A stretch of DNA of 64,000 bases from Ligilactobacillus equi DSM 15833 = JCM 10991 (GCF_000615765.1 NZ_BAMI01000001.1:104547-168546); one strand, 5' to 3'. Positions 8,134 to 17,950 are shown, numbered from the stretch's first letter. Numbers and translations are program-made. Notes: generated from the sequence alone by a model not told the origin.

Positions 8134-9477
8134 ATGGCAAAGAAAGTTTTTACTAAGGACGAGATTCGTCAAGATGTTAAGGAGAAACATGTTAAATTCC
8201 TACGGTTAATGTTTACTGACCTTTATGGAACGATTAAAAATGTGGAAGTACCTATCAGTCAATTAGACAAGGTCTTGGATAACAAAATGATGTTTGATGG
8301 TTCTTCGATTGACGGTTTTGTTCGGATTGAAGAAAGTGATATGTGGTTATACCCTGATCTTTCCACATGGATGATTTTCCCATGGGGAAACGAACATGGA
8401 ACAGTGGCGCGCTTAATTTGTGAAGTTTACAATGCGGATCGCACACCGTTTTATGGGGATCCGCGGAATAACTTAATCCGTATTTTAGATGAAATGAAAG
8501 AATTAGGTTTCACGGACTTTAATATCGGACCTGAACCAGAATTCTTCTTATTTAAGATGGATGAAACTACCGGTCGTCCAACGACCCACTTAAATGACAA
8601 GGGGAGCTATTTTGACTTGGCTCCGATTGACTTGGGAGAAAACTGCCGGCGTGATATCGTCTTAGAATTAGAAAAACTTGGCTTTGATGTGGAAGCTTCC
8701 CACCACGAAGTCGCTCCTGGCCAACATGAAGTTGACTTTAAATATGCAGACGCCTTGACTGCATGTGACAATATCCAAACCTTTAAATTGGTTGTGAAAA
8801 CTGTGGCGCGTAAGCACGGTTTACATGCAACCTTTATGCCCAAACCTTTGGAAAGAATCAATGGTTCTGGGATGCACTTAAATATGTCCTTATTTAATAA
8901 GGACGGTAATGCTTTCTTTGATGAAAATGGCGACGAACAATTATCAGATAATGCCCGTCATTTCTTAGCAGGGGTGTTGAAGCACGCCCGTAGTTACACA
9001 GCTTTGATGAATCCATTGGTGAACTCCTACAAGCGTTTAGTGCCTGGCTACGAAGCACCAGTTTACGTAGCTTGGTCTGGTCACAACCGTTCTCCATTAG
9101 TGCGGGTTCCTGTTGCTCGTGGTGCTTCTACCCGTTTGGAATTACGTTCCGTAGATCCATCTGCTAACCCATACTTAGCTGTGGCCGCTGTTTTAGCCGC
9201 TGGGTTAGATGGGTTAAAGAACAAATTAGAAGCACCATCACCGGTAGACCGCAACATCTACTCCATGACTCAAGAAGAACGGGAAGCCAACAACATTGCC
9301 GACTTGCCATCAACCTTACACAATGCCTTAAAGGAATTGCGTACTGATGATGTGATTAAGGAAGCTATGGGGCCTCACTTGTACTCGAACTTTATGGAAG
9401 CTAAGCGTCTGGAGTGGGATGCTTATCGGTTAGAAGTTTCCCAATGGGAACTTGACCAATATCTCGAAATGTACTAA
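8134..9477 (+). CDS. glnA: Glutamine synthetase, type I-alpha
   Basis: A 447-residue enzyme condensing glutamate and ammonia with ATP. Visible motifs are [34 protein letters not shown], the NGSGMH segment and the [22 protein letters not shown] active-site region. The length matches the Gram-positive GSI-alpha form, which is not adenylylated. It is repressed through GlnR at the upstream box. A strong terminator closes the operon. Confidence 0.97.
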   Translation: MAKKVFTKDEIRQDVKEKHVKFLRLMFTDLYGTIKNVEVPISQLDKVLDNKMMFDGSSIDGFVRIEESDMWLYPDLSTWMIFPWGNEHGTVARLICEVYNADRTPFYGDPRNNLIRILDEMKELGFTDFNIGPEPEFFLFKMDETTGRPTTHLNDKGSYFDLAPIDLGENCRRDIVLELEKLGFDVEASHHEVAPGQHEVDFKYADALTACDNIQTFKLVVKTVARKHGLHATFMPKPLERINGSGMHLNMSLFNKDGNAFFDENGDEQLSDNARHFLAGVLKHARSYTALMNPLVNSYKRLVPGYEAPVYVAWSGHNRSPLVRVPVARGASTRLELRSVDPSANPYLAVAAVLAAGLDGLKNKLEAPSPVDRNIYSMTQEEREANNIADLPSTLHNALKELRTDDVIKEAMGPHLYSNFMEAKRLEWDAYRLEVSQWELDQYLEMY

Positions 9478-9486
9478 AAGTAATGG

Positions 9487-9520
9487 AAACCTAGTCGTAA
9501 CATGACGACTAGGTTTTTTT
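9487..9520 (+). terminator. Terminator of glnRA
   Basis: An 11-bp stem, AACCTAGTCGT with ACGACTAGGTT, is followed by seven T. Confidence 0.92.
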
Positions 9521-9591
9521 GTGCAAAAAATTGACTTTTTTGTCAAAAAATAATTTTTTTTGCGTATTTAATATATAGAGGGGGTGTTTTA

Positions 9592-10314
9592 ATGGAAGAA
9601 CTCAAAAGTAAAATTTGGGAATTTTGGCAAGCTAAGAAGTTACCGCTAATCTTAGGACTCAGTGCTATTTTCTTAGTTGGCGGATGGTTTTATCTGATTC
9701 GGAGCCCTGCGGAGAGCACGGATTATAGTCTCGCTTCAGCACAGACTGAGACATGGGGTGCTAGCGCAGAAACTAGCGTGTCAAGTTTGTCTTCAAATTC
9801 CGCTTTTCCTGTTAGTAGTGAGGTGACAGAAAGGAAAATGATTTATGTTGACGTGAAGGGGGCGGTTAAAAAGCCTGGTGTTTATAGGCTTTCGAATCTG
9901 GCTCGAGTGAGTGACGCGGTAGCCAAAGCTGGCGGGGCTACGAAGGACGCATGGTTAGATCAAGTAAATTTAGCCTATCATTTAGAAGATGAGATGTTGA
10001 TTTATGTACCGACTAATGGGCAAACGGATTTGCCGGATTCGCAGGCCTTAGTGGGGCAAAATCAAGCTAATTTAGCGACAAGTAATACGGATAAAAGTAG
10101 TAATGCTAGTGATCAAACAGGTGATAAGATTAATTTGAATACTGCAAGTAAGGAACAATTAATGACTTTAAGTGGCATTGGTGATAAAAGAGCTGATGAT
10201 ATTATTGCTTATCGGCAAGAAAACGGGGGCTTTAAGAGCCTGGAAGATTTACAAAATGTGAGTGGTATCGGTGAAAAAACCTATGCGAAATTGGCCTCAC
10301 AATTAGTAATCTAA
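9592..10314 (+). CDS. comEA: Competence DNA receptor ComEA
   Basis: A membrane-anchored, extracellular DNA-binding protein of 240 residues needed for DNA uptake. It has one transmembrane helix (about 17-37), a Ser/Thr-rich linker, a SLBB domain (about 83-142, VDVKGAVKKPGVY) and a C-terminal pair of helix-hairpin-helix motifs (about 177-238, INLNTASKEQLMTLSGIGDKRA and LQNVSGIGEKTYAKL). The upstream gap carries an AT-rich inverted repeat (TTGAC-T6-GTCAA at 9531-9546). It heads the comEA-comEB-comEC-holA run. Confidence 0.94.
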   Translation: MEELKSKIWEFWQAKKLPLILGLSAIFLVGGWFYLIRSPAESTDYSLASAQTETWGASAETSVSSLSSNSAFPVSSEVTERKMIYVDVKGAVKKPGVYRLSNLARVSDAVAKAGGATKDAWLDQVNLAYHLEDEMLIYVPTNGQTDLPDSQALVGQNQANLATSNTDKSSNASDQTGDKINLNTASKEQLMTLSGIGDKRADDIIAYRQENGGFKSLEDLQNVSGIGEKTYAKLASQLVI

Positions 10315-10353
10315 GGGAAGTATGTTATACTTAGAAAAAACGGGGTGAAAATA

Positions 10354-10827
10354 ATGCAAGAAAGAATTCCTTGGAATCAATATTTTATGCTACAGGCCAG
10401 TATTTTATCCATGCGCAGTACCTGTCAACGTTTAGCCGTAGGGGCGATTTTGGTACGTGACCAAAGAGTAATTGCTGGTGGCTACAATGGGGCGGTTTCG
10501 GGTGATGACCACTGTATTGATGTGGGGTGTTACATGGTAGATGGTCACTGTCAAAGAACCATCCATGCTGAAATGAACGCCGTTTTACAGTGTGCTAAGT
10601 TTGGAATTCCTACTAACGGGGCCGAAGTTTACGTGACAGATTTTCCTTGTTTGCAATGTACCAAGATGCTCTTACAAGCCGGAATTACCAAAATCCACTA
10701 TTTAAGAAATTATCACAATGATTCTTACGCAATGCAGTTATTACAAAAGAAAAAGGTAACTGTGCAACAAGTTAAAATTGATGACCAATATCTAGAAGAT
10801 GTTGGTCAGATTACCCAAGAAAATTAG
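10354..10827 (+). CDS. comEB: ComEB, dCMP deaminase family
   Basis: A zinc-dependent deaminase-like protein of 157 residues encoded in the late competence operon. The zinc and catalytic motifs are intact: HAEMNAVLQC and PCLQCTKM. I place the start at ATG 10354 behind CGGGGTG; a GTG at 10345 overlaps that site. comEC follows after 9 nt. Confidence 0.92.
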   Translation: MQERIPWNQYFMLQASILSMRSTCQRLAVGAILVRDQRVIAGGYNGAVSGDDHCIDVGCYMVDGHCQRTIHAEMNAVLQCAKFGIPTNGAEVYVTDFPCLQCTKMLLQAGITKIHYLRNYHNDSYAMQLLQKKKVTVQQVKIDDQYLEDVGQITQEN

Positions 10828-10836
10828 GTAAACTAG

Positions 10837-13059
10837 ATGCGCTGTTTTTTTAGCGCAGTTACCGCAATTATTACCTGTTTTTTCGTGATTAAGCCCCACC
10901 TCTTAATCGGGGTGATTGCCTTATTGTGGGGATTACGCGTGTTAGCTACTCGTGATAAAAAAATCATTTTGCTAGTTACGGTGACCGCTGTGGTCTTTTT
11001 AGGTGTAGGCTGGCAAGAAAAACGAACCGTTCAAAGTCAAACACCACGGGAAGTCCAAAAGTGCCAGGGAACCATTCGGTCTATGCCGATGGGGTCAAAG
11101 TTAACGGTGACTTAGCGACTTTTACGGGGGTTTGGTTAGAGAAAAAACAAAAGGTGCAACTGTACCTTTACTTGAAACAAAAATCCCAGCAGTTAGCATT
11201 AAAGAAACTAGCTAAAGGTGGGAGGTACGCTTTTACTGGTCAAGTCCAAGCTTTTAGCCCTCCTACCAATGAAAATCAATTCGATTATCAATTTTTTATG
11301 CGTAGTAAGCAAACGTATCTTAGTTTACGGGCGGATAAATTGAGACGGGTGGGTGATTTAAAGGAAAGGGGATTAACGTTAGCCACCATCCATGCTTGGC
11401 GACAAAAGAGTGCCTTGGCTTTACAAAAGCTACCGCAACCCCTGAGTTCCTTTGCTCAGTTGCTCTTAATTGGGAGTAGTGAGGTTGAATTTCAGACCAC
11501 CCTTAATCAAATCAAGAAATTGGGACTTTTGTATCTCTTTTGTCTTTCTGGGATGCATGTTTTTTACGTGGTAGGGTTCTTGCGCACTCTAGCGAAATTT
11601 TTCCGGCTAAAGCCAGGGTTAGAAAATCTCCTATTAGTCGTGATGTTGCCTTTTTACGCTTTGTTAGCGGGAGCTTCAACTAGTCTTTTAAGAGCAGTGG
11701 GGATGGTATGGTTCCGGAGTTTAAGTCAGCTGGGATCTAGAAAATTATCACGCTAGAAGCCTGGAGCTTAGTTGGTTTGCTAACTTGTCTTTGGCGTCCA
11801 TTAAGTGTCTTTAATCTAGGAGCCAAATGAGTTATCTTCTAACTTTACTATTAATTGTGGTCCCTGATAAAGTGGCCTGGCGGCAAAATTTAATGCTTAA
11901 CTTATTTTCGATTCCCTTACTCTTATATAGTAGCTATCAATATAGTTTGTGGACAATTTTGTTGAGTTGGTTATTTGGACCGCTGTTTACCTACGGAATC
12001 TTACCGACAGTGCTCTTGGGAACTTTTCTACAACCAATACGCTCCTTTAGTAATCGTCTTTTGTGGGCTTTATGTCAATTATTTGCCAGATTAGATCAGC
12101 ATGCGGGGTTAGTGACCTATGGTAAGCCTGCCTTAATTAGTGTTTGCCTTGTCCTGTTCATGCTGCTATTATTAAAAGTGCATCCTCATAAGCACTATTA
12201 TCGCTGGTGCATACTTCTAGTTGTGAGTTTAAACTTTATGTGGTTGCACTATCCTTGGCACGGAGAAATTGTTTACTTTGATATTGGTCAAGGTGATTGT
12301 ACTTTGATACGCACAGCTCGTAATCGGCAAGTTATTTTAGTCGATACCGGTGGTAAGGTGTCTTTTCAAAAAGAAACTTGGCAGACCCGGCAAAGTAAAA
12401 CCAATGGTCAAACTGTAGTGGCTAATTATTTGTTGAGTAAAGGAATCAATCATATCGATGATTTAATTTTAACTCATCAGGACACTGATCATGTAGGGAA
12501 CTTTCCTAGTATCAGCCAAGAAATCAAGGTGAAGCAAGTTTGGATTCCGGCTGGTATGGAGCAGAGCTCTTCTTTTCAGCGGCGCTTAGTGGCCAGTCGG
12601 ATTCAGCCTACACAAGTCAAAGGTATCACGACTCAGCATCATTCTGGGTGGCCGGCTAATTTATCCTTATTACATCCTTTCCAACCAGGTAAAGGGAGTA
12701 ATGAAGACTCTATTGCCTTTATTTACCGCTATTATGGGATTAATTGCTGGTTTTCTGGTGATTTAGACCGTAATGGTGAAAAGCAAATTTTACAGCAGCA
12801 TCCTACTTTACGGGCCCAGATTTTAAAAACTGGTCACCATGGGAGTAAGACTGCTACAGATCCGAGTTTAGTTGCGGCTTTGCAACCTAAATTAGCGGTC
12901 ATTTCGGCTGGCCGGAATAATCGTTATGGTCACCCCAACCAAGAAACCTTGGCAACTTTAAAAAATTATGGGGTGCCTTACTTAAATACTGCTCATAGCG
13001 GAATGATTAGTTTACGAATAGTAAAGGGTCGACCACAAGTAAGCACTTATATAAAGTAA
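10837..13059 (+). pseudogene. comEC: ComEC DNA-uptake channel, broken by three frameshifts
   Basis: ComEC forms the membrane channel for single-stranded DNA uptake. All parts are present over 2.2 kb (about 741 codons): N-terminal helices and OB-like region, the competence membrane core (LYLFCLSGMHVFYVVGF), and the C-terminal metallo-beta-lactamase domain with LTHQDTDHVGNF and KTGHHGS. The frame is lost three times. One T is missing near 11075-11076 (TT for TTT), one A in GAAAATT near 11735, and one A in GCCAAATG near 11824-11826. Each repair restores the family sequence. Three independent lesions in one gene while comEA and comEB are intact suggest real loss of transformation, but homopolymer errors would look the same. 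Confidence 0.85.
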
Positions 13060-13091
13060 TGAATAAGTAGAAAAATTGAAGGAGGCTTTTG

Positions 13092-14123
13092 ATGAAAGTT
13101 TGGGAATTAGCATCAGTGTTGCCAAAAGGTTCCTTGGCACCGGTGTATTTAATCTTAGGCCAAGAAGAATACTTGGCGCAAAGGGCCTATCAACTATTAA
13201 TGCAGACTATCCCGGAAGAAGAACAAGATTTAAATATCGGTCAATACGACATGGAAGTTACACCGCTTTCTGAGGCAGTCAACGATGCCATGTCCATTCC
13301 TTTTTTTGGGGAACGCCGGCTCGTCTTTATTAACCGACCTTATTTTTTGACCGGGGAAAATAAAAAGGTTCCTTTTGAACAAGATATTGACAGTTTAGTC
13401 AAGTACTTACAACAACCAGAAGAGACCACAACTCTAGTCATTATGGCACCTTATGCGAAATTAGATGAGCGTAAAAAGGTTACTAAGGTTTTAAAAAAGC
13501 AAGCTGTCTTGATTGATGTTAATCCTTTACAAGAAAATGAAGTACGGAACTATTTGGATAATGAATTAATGCAAGCTGGTTATCAGATGCAACCGGTCGC
13601 TTTTCAAAGTCTCTTAGAAAGAACTGATGCTAAATTATCTTTGATTATGGCCGAGTTGCCTAAATTATTCTTGTTAGCCCAGGACGATAAGCTTATCACC
13701 CAGGATCAAGTTGAACGGATGGTCAGCCGCTCTCTCGAGCAAACTGTCTTTGACTTGGTAGAATTTGTCTTGCAAAAGCGCCTACAAGATGCTTTGACTC
13801 TATATCATGATTTGCTTTTACAAAAGGAAGAACCGCTCAAAATTAATGCAATTTTATTGGGACAATTTCGACTATTACTGCAGACGGCCGTTTTAAAGCG
13901 GAGTAATTATGACCAAGGTAGTATTGCTTCTTCCTTAAAAGTCCACCCATATCGGGTTAGTCTTGCCTTAAAAAAACTTCGCTACTTTCGAGTAGGAGAT
14001 TTAAAACGGGCTTATTTAGGTTTAGTTGGTATTGAAGAACAGTTGAAATCAACTAATCAAGATCCAGAATTACTATTCCAACTGTTCTTATTAAAATACA
14101 CCAATCAAAAGCAAAGCGCATAA
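13092..14123 (+). CDS. holA: DNA polymerase III subunit delta
   Basis: The clamp-loader subunit that opens the beta sliding clamp; 343 residues. The N-terminal VYLILGQEEYLAQRA replaces a P-loop, as usual for HolA, and the C-terminal collar domain contains a LLFQLFLLKY end. The ATG at 13092 follows GAAGGAGG. The position after comEC is conserved in Firmicutes and the gene may read through from the com operon. Confidence 0.92.
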   Translation: MKVWELASVLPKGSLAPVYLILGQEEYLAQRAYQLLMQTIPEEEQDLNIGQYDMEVTPLSEAVNDAMSIPFFGERRLVFINRPYFLTGENKKVPFEQDIDSLVKYLQQPEETTTLVIMAPYAKLDERKKVTKVLKKQAVLIDVNPLQENEVRNYLDNELMQAGYQMQPVAFQSLLERTDAKLSLIMAELPKLFLLAQDDKLITQDQVERMVSRSLEQTVFDLVEFVLQKRLQDALTLYHDLLLQKEEPLKINAILLGQFRLLLQTAVLKRSNYDQGSIASSLKVHPYRVSLALKKLRYFRVGDLKRAYLGLVGIEEQLKSTNQDPELLFQLFLLKYTNQKQSA

Positions 14124-14156
14124 AAAATCCCTTGCCCAACGGCAAGGGATTTTTAA
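14124..14156. terminator. Bidirectional terminator between holA and rpsT
   Basis: AAAATCCCTTGCC pairs with GGCAAGGGATTTTT around a CAAC loop, between convergent genes. Confidence 0.92.
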
Positions 14157-14161
14157 GCTTA

Positions 14162-14416
14162 TTATTTAGCTAAGCGAGCAGCCATGCGTGACTTGTCACG
14201 AGCAGCCTTGTTAGCCTTGATTAAACCTTTTGATTGTGCTTTATCAACAGCTGATACGGCTTGGTTGAATAATTCTTCAACGTTGTCGGCACCTGCAGTT
14301 TTAGCTTTTTCGAATTTCTTGATAGCAGTACGCATTTTGCTTAATTGAGCAGAATTCTTAGCGTTAGCTTTTTCGTTTGTGCGTACACGTTCGATAGCTG
14401 ATTTGATGATTGGCAT
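14162..14416 (-). CDS. rpsT: 30S ribosomal protein S20
   Basis: An 84-residue basic helical protein that binds 16S rRNA. It begins [18 protein letters not shown] and contains the [16 protein letters not shown] end typical of S20. The start at 14416 has GGAGGTG 6 nt upstream. It is alone on the minus strand between holA and rpsO. Confidence 0.96.
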   Translation of the reverse strand: MPIIKSAIERVRTNEKANAKNSAQLSKMRTAIKKFEKAKTAGADNVEELFNQAVSAVDKAQSKGLIKANKAARDKSRMAARLAK

Positions 14417-14474
14417 TAATTTCACCTCCAAGTTATGATTCCATTTTCGGTCTCACATAATTTCAACATAAATC

Positions 14475-14503
14475 ATTATACAAGAGGCCCGCAAACATTG
14501 CAA
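14475..14503 (-). promoter_or_regulatory. rpsT promoter
   Basis: On the minus strand: TTGCAA (14503-14498), 17-nt spacer, TATAAT (14480-14475). Confidence 0.75.
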
Positions 14504-14562
14504 TAAAAAAATTCGGGAACTGTCAAGAAAATTTCCTTGACAGTAATTGTATAAAAAAGTTC

Positions 14563-14591
14563 TTGCATTTAAAGTGGAAAAACGTTACACT
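14563..14591 (+). promoter_or_regulatory. rpsO promoter and leader
   Basis: TTGCAT at 14563-14568, a 17-nt spacer and TACACT at 14586-14591. About 95 nt of leader to the rpsO ATG could carry S15 autoregulation, as in other bacteria, but I cannot show the binding fold. Confidence 0.6.
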
Positions 14592-14693
14592 AAACTGGTA
14601 TTAAAAATACAAACCATTAACTTAGTTTAACGACGACACCGACGTTTTACCCGGTTGATGGCAATTATTTATTTGAAAGGTGGATTTCCCATA

Positions 14694-14957
14694 ATGGAAA
14701 ACATGACTAAAACAGAAATTATGCAAAAATACGCACGTCACGAAGGCGACACAGGTTCAGCTGAAGTTCAAATCGCTGTCTTGACTGCAGATATCAACAA
14801 GTTGAACGAACACATTCGTCAACACAAGAAAGACCACGCTTCACAACGTGGTTTGATGAAGAAAATCGGTCACCGTCGTAACTTGTTAGCTTACTTACGT
14901 AAGACTGACGTACAACGTTACCGTGAATTAATTAAGAGCTTAGGCTTACGTCGTTAA
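14694..14957 (+). CDS. rpsO: 30S ribosomal protein S15
   Basis: An 87-residue protein that organises the central domain of 16S rRNA. The core [16 protein letters not shown], followed by [11 protein letters not shown] and [12 protein letters not shown], is diagnostic. The N-terminal segment ([14 protein letters not shown]) is slightly shorter than the usual 89-residue form. AAGGTGG at 14677-14683 is 10 nt from the ATG, a rather long spacing. Confidence 0.96.
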   Translation: MENMTKTEIMQKYARHEGDTGSAEVQIAVLTADINKLNEHIRQHKKDHASQRGLMKKIGHRRNLLAYLRKTDVQRYRELIKSLGLRR

Positions 14958-14963
14958 TTCACT

Positions 14964-15001
14964 GGGAGGGACTTTCCTTTAGGGAAGGTTCCTCTTTTTT
15001 T
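14964..15001 (+). terminator. rpsO terminator
   Basis: A stem of GAGGGA and CTTTCC with GGGAAG and TTCCTC, one bulged G, and a run of T. Confidence 0.85.
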
Positions 15002-15033
15002 GTGATAAAATCGAAAAATCAGCCAAACTATGA

Positions 15034-15039
15034 TATAAT
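15034..15039 (+). promoter_or_regulatory. dapA promoter (extended -10)
   Basis: TATAAT at 15034-15039 preceded by TGA gives an extended -10 element. The -35 region is poor. It places the transcript start near 15046, leaving a leader of about 160 nt. Confidence 0.6.
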
Positions 15040-15057
15040 TAATACTCAATGTAACAG

Positions 15058-15200
15058 TTAAAAAATAGGGTGCTTTGAAAGGTCACACAAACGATTAGAA
15101 GGTTTCTTCAATTACTCGCTCATTACCGTCAAAATGACGGGAAGTTGATTTAATGCTTCTTTGTTTAAGGGGACTTTTAAAGTATTCCCATGAGGAAAGG
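15058..15200 (+). promoter_or_regulatory. Structured dapA leader, possible riboswitch-type control
   Basis: The leader has a hairpin CCGTCA-AAA-TGACGG near 15127-15141. It also has two mutually exclusive pairings. AAAGGTC (about 15078-15084) can pair with GACTTTT (about 15173-15179), closing a fold of about 100 nt. Alternatively GGGGA-CTTT pairs with AAG-TATTCCC just before the GGAAAGG ribosome binding site. It does not show the T-box core and is too short for a standard lysine riboswitch. The ligand, if any, is unknown. Confidence 0.4.
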
Positions 15201-15208
15201 TTGATAAT

Positions 15209-16081
15209 ATGGATTTTACACAAGCCAAGGTCGTTACCGCAATGGTAACGCCATTTGATGATGATAATCAGGTGAGTTTTTCCCGATTAGAAAAATTAAT
15301 TAATTATTTGATTGCCACAGGCAGTCAAGGAATCTTAGTTAATGGGACAACAGGTGAAGGCCCCACCTTAAGTCACGCTGAAAAGATAGCTTTGATTGAA
15401 GCAACGGTCAAGTACGTTGCAGGACGGGTTCCGGTGATGGTTGGAACGGGGAGTAATGCTACGGCGCAAACGCTCGAATTTACCCATGAAGTAAGTCAAA
15501 TTTCTGGGGTTGACGCAGTTTTAGTTGTGGTACCTTACTACAATAAACCTAACCAAGCCGGCATGTTAGCTCATTTTACTGCAGTAGCTGATGCAAGTAA
15601 CTTGCCAGTCTTTATTTATAATATTCCTGGTCGGACTGGAGTTAAGATGGAAGTTGAAACGGTCGTTACTTTGGCCAAGCATCCTCGAATCGCGGGGATT
15701 AAGAGTTGTACAGGGGTAGAGGATTTAGCCTTGTTGGTAGAAGAAACGCCAGCAGATTTTCTTGTTTACTCGGGTGAAGATGCAGAAAGTTTAGCAGCAG
15801 CGGCGATTGGTGCACAAGGAATCATTTCCGTGGCGAGTCATATATATGGCTCTGAAATGGTGCAAATGTATGCAGCTTATGCCGCAAGGGAAAATGAGGT
15901 AGCGGCGCGTTTAATGCGGCAATTAACACCGAAAATGAAGTTGCTTTTCTCATATCCGTCACCAACACCGGTAAAAGCAGTCTTAAATCGATTGGAAATA
16001 CCAGTGGGGAAAACACGTTTGCCTTTAGTAGATTTGACGGATGAACAAGCACAAAAGTTGATGCTTGACTTAGGATTATAA
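15209..16081 (+). CDS. dapA: 4-hydroxy-tetrahydrodipicolinate synthase
   Basis: A TIM-barrel aldolase of 290 residues that condenses pyruvate with aspartate semialdehyde in the lysine/diaminopimelate pathway. Motifs visible are NGTTGEGPTLS (pyruvate loop), VVPYYNKPNQAG with the catalytic Tyr, YNIPGRTGV and the Schiff-base lysine in AGIKSCTGV. The GGAAAGG site precedes ATG 15209. The next gene is RNase J2, an arrangement also seen in Bacillus (dapA-rnjB). lysA, the last enzyme of the pathway, is at 62.4 kb in this window. Confidence 0.94.
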   Translation: MDFTQAKVVTAMVTPFDDDNQVSFSRLEKLINYLIATGSQGILVNGTTGEGPTLSHAEKIALIEATVKYVAGRVPVMVGTGSNATAQTLEFTHEVSQISGVDAVLVVVPYYNKPNQAGMLAHFTAVADASNLPVFIYNIPGRTGVKMEVETVVTLAKHPRIAGIKSCTGVEDLALLVEETPADFLVYSGEDAESLAAAAIGAQGIISVASHIYGSEMVQMYAAYAARENEVAARLMRQLTPKMKLLFSYPSPTPVKAVLNRLEIPVGKTRLPLVDLTDEQAQKLMLDLGL

Positions 16082-16092
16082 GAGGAAGTAAA

Positions 16093-17904
16093 ATGAGCAC
16101 AATAAAAATTGTCCCACTTGGCGGGGTGCGAGAAAACGCCAAGAACATGTATGCCGTCGAAATTGACGACCGAATTTTCATCTTAGATTGCGGGTTAAAA
16201 TACCCTGAAAACGAACTTTTAGGGATTGATATTGTGATTCCTGATTTTGAATACTTGAAGCAAAATAAACGTCGTATTGTCGGGGTTTTCTTAACGCACG
16301 GCCACGCCGATGCTATTGGGGCCTTACCATACTTTGTTTCAGAGTTTAACGTTCCAGTCTTTGGTTCTGAATTAACTTTAGCTTTGGCCAAAATTTACTG
16401 TGAAAATGAAGGACTAACTAAGAAGTTCGGAGATTTTCATGTGATTAATGCGGAAACTGAGATTGAATTTGGTGATGTGATTGTTTCTTTCTTTAAGACG
16501 AGCCATTCGATTCCTGAATCCTTAGGGATTGTTTTGAAGACAGACGAAGGTAACATTGTTTACACTGGTGACTTTAAGTTTGACCAAACTGCGGCAAAGG
16601 GTTACCAAACTGACTTAGGGCGCTTAGCCCAAATTGGTCAAGAAGGCGTGTTAGCGCTTTTGTCTGATTCTGCCAACGCTGATAACCCGACCGAAATTGC
16701 TAATGAACAAGAAGTTTACAATTTCATTAGTGAAACTTTCGAATACCGTCCAGGACGAATCGTAGTCGCCTGTGTCGCTTCCAATATTTTGCGGGTGCAA
16801 CAAATTTTAAATGCAGCTGCGGAAAATGAACGTAAGGTGGCTTTAACCGGGCATGATATCGAAAAGATTGTGCGTACAGCTATGCAAAGAAAGAAACTAA
16901 CTTTGCCAAGCGATGATTTATTGATTGATATTAATAAGATTGATGACTACGCGGATGATGAATTGGTAATCTTGGAGACTGGTCGTTCGGGTGAACCACT
17001 CAAATCTTTACAGAAAATGGCTTTGGGTCGTCACCGTTATGTCAACTTACATGAAGGCGACCAAGTTTTGATTACGACCACGCCATCGCATGCCATGGAT
17101 ACCGCCATGGCTCGAACACGGGACTTAATTTACCGCTCTGGGGCCGATGTGCGTTCGATTTCCGAAGAATTCAATACTTCTGGTCACGCTAGTCGTAATG
17201 ATTTACAGTTACTGATGAACTTGTTGAAGCCAGAATATGTCTTTCCAATTCAAGGGGAATATCGTTTGATGGCGGCTAATGGTCGTCACGCTCAAGAATT
17301 GGGAATTCCAGCCGAAAATGTTTTTCTCCTAAACAAGGGAGATGTGGCCGAATATACTAATGGCAAGATGTTAGTCGCTTCTTCCGTTGAAGTCGGGGAT
17401 ACAATGATTGACGGAATTGGGGTCGGTGATATTGGTAATATTGTTTTACGGGACCGGAAGATTCTTTCAGAAGATGGAATTTTTGTGGCTGTGGTAACCA
17501 TCGATCGACGCAAAAAGAAGATTGTTGATACACCTAAATTGACTTCAAGAGGCTTTGTTTATGTGAAAACTAGTCGTGATCTAATGACGGAAGCCAGTGA
17601 AATTGTCAAAAAAGCTGTGCAATCTAATTTAGATAACAAGGAATTTGATTGGTCTCACTTAAAGCAGGATGTACGTGAGCAATTGAACCGGTTCTTATAT
17701 GAACAAACTAAACGGCGTCCAGTAATCTTGCCAGTCATTATGGAAATTAACCAGTACCGTAACTTTGGCAAGAAAAATAGCAAGAATAACTTGGAAAGTA
17801 AGAAAAATTCCAAGATAAAAGCTAGCAAAAAAAGTATGAAAAAATCAGCCAAAGATAAAAATAAACAAGTTAAGCCCAACCGAAGTGTTAATAAGCGGGT
17901 TTAA
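16093..17904 (+). CDS. rnjB: Ribonuclease J2
   Basis: A beta-CASP metallo-beta-lactamase nuclease of 603 residues in RNA processing and decay, normally working in a complex with RNase J1. The metal motif reads H69-G-H-A-D-A instead of HxHxDH, so one metal-binding His is Ala. This is the degenerate state known for RNase J2 proteins. The beta-CASP part keeps NTSGHASRNDLQ and FPIQGEYR. The last 40 or so residues are strongly Lys/Ser/Asn-rich and probably disordered or RNA-binding. It starts 11 nt after dapA. Confidence 0.9.
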   Translation: MSTIKIVPLGGVRENAKNMYAVEIDDRIFILDCGLKYPENELLGIDIVIPDFEYLKQNKRRIVGVFLTHGHADAIGALPYFVSEFNVPVFGSELTLALAKIYCENEGLTKKFGDFHVINAETEIEFGDVIVSFFKTSHSIPESLGIVLKTDEGNIVYTGDFKFDQTAAKGYQTDLGRLAQIGQEGVLALLSDSANADNPTEIANEQEVYNFISETFEYRPGRIVVACVASNILRVQQILNAAAENERKVALTGHDIEKIVRTAMQRKKLTLPSDDLLIDINKIDDYADDELVILETGRSGEPLKSLQKMALGRHRYVNLHEGDQVLITTTPSHAMDTAMARTRDLIYRSGADVRSISEEFNTSGHASRNDLQLLMNLLKPEYVFPIQGEYRLMAANGRHAQELGIPAENVFLLNKGDVAEYTNGKMLVASSVEVGDTMIDGIGVGDIGNIVLRDRKILSEDGIFVAVVTIDRRKKKIVDTPKLTSRGFVYVKTSRDLMTEASEIVKKAVQSNLDNKEFDWSHLKQDVREQLNRFLYEQTKRRPVILPVIMEINQYRNFGKKNSKNNLESKKNSKIKASKKSMKKSAKDKNKQVKPNRSVNKRV

Positions 17905-17910
17905 AGTAAG

Positions 17911-17936
17911 TAGCTCCTAACTCAGGAGCTATTTTA
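17911..17936 (+). terminator. Weak terminator after rnjB
   Basis: TAGCTCCT pairs with AGGAGCTA, followed by TTTTAAATT. The next ribosome binding site begins immediately, so read-through is likely. Confidence 0.6.
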
Positions 17937-17950
17937 AATTGGAGGAAAAA

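Noticed and set aside
15046..15209. T-box or lysine riboswitch in the dapA leader
   Set aside because: The T-box core sequence is absent, and the candidate fold is about 100 nt rather than the roughly 170-180 nt of a lysine riboswitch. It is kept only as an unassigned structured leader.
15154..15249. Short frame of about 31 codons overlapping the dapA start
   Set aside because: There is no protein-like sequence, and it would overlap dapA translation out of frame. It could be a leader peptide, but nothing beyond an open frame supports this.
15822..16391. 189-codon reading frame on the minus strand across the dapA-rnjB junction
   Set aside because: It is antisense to two well-identified genes, has no ribosome binding site or family resemblance, and its composition mirrors their codons.
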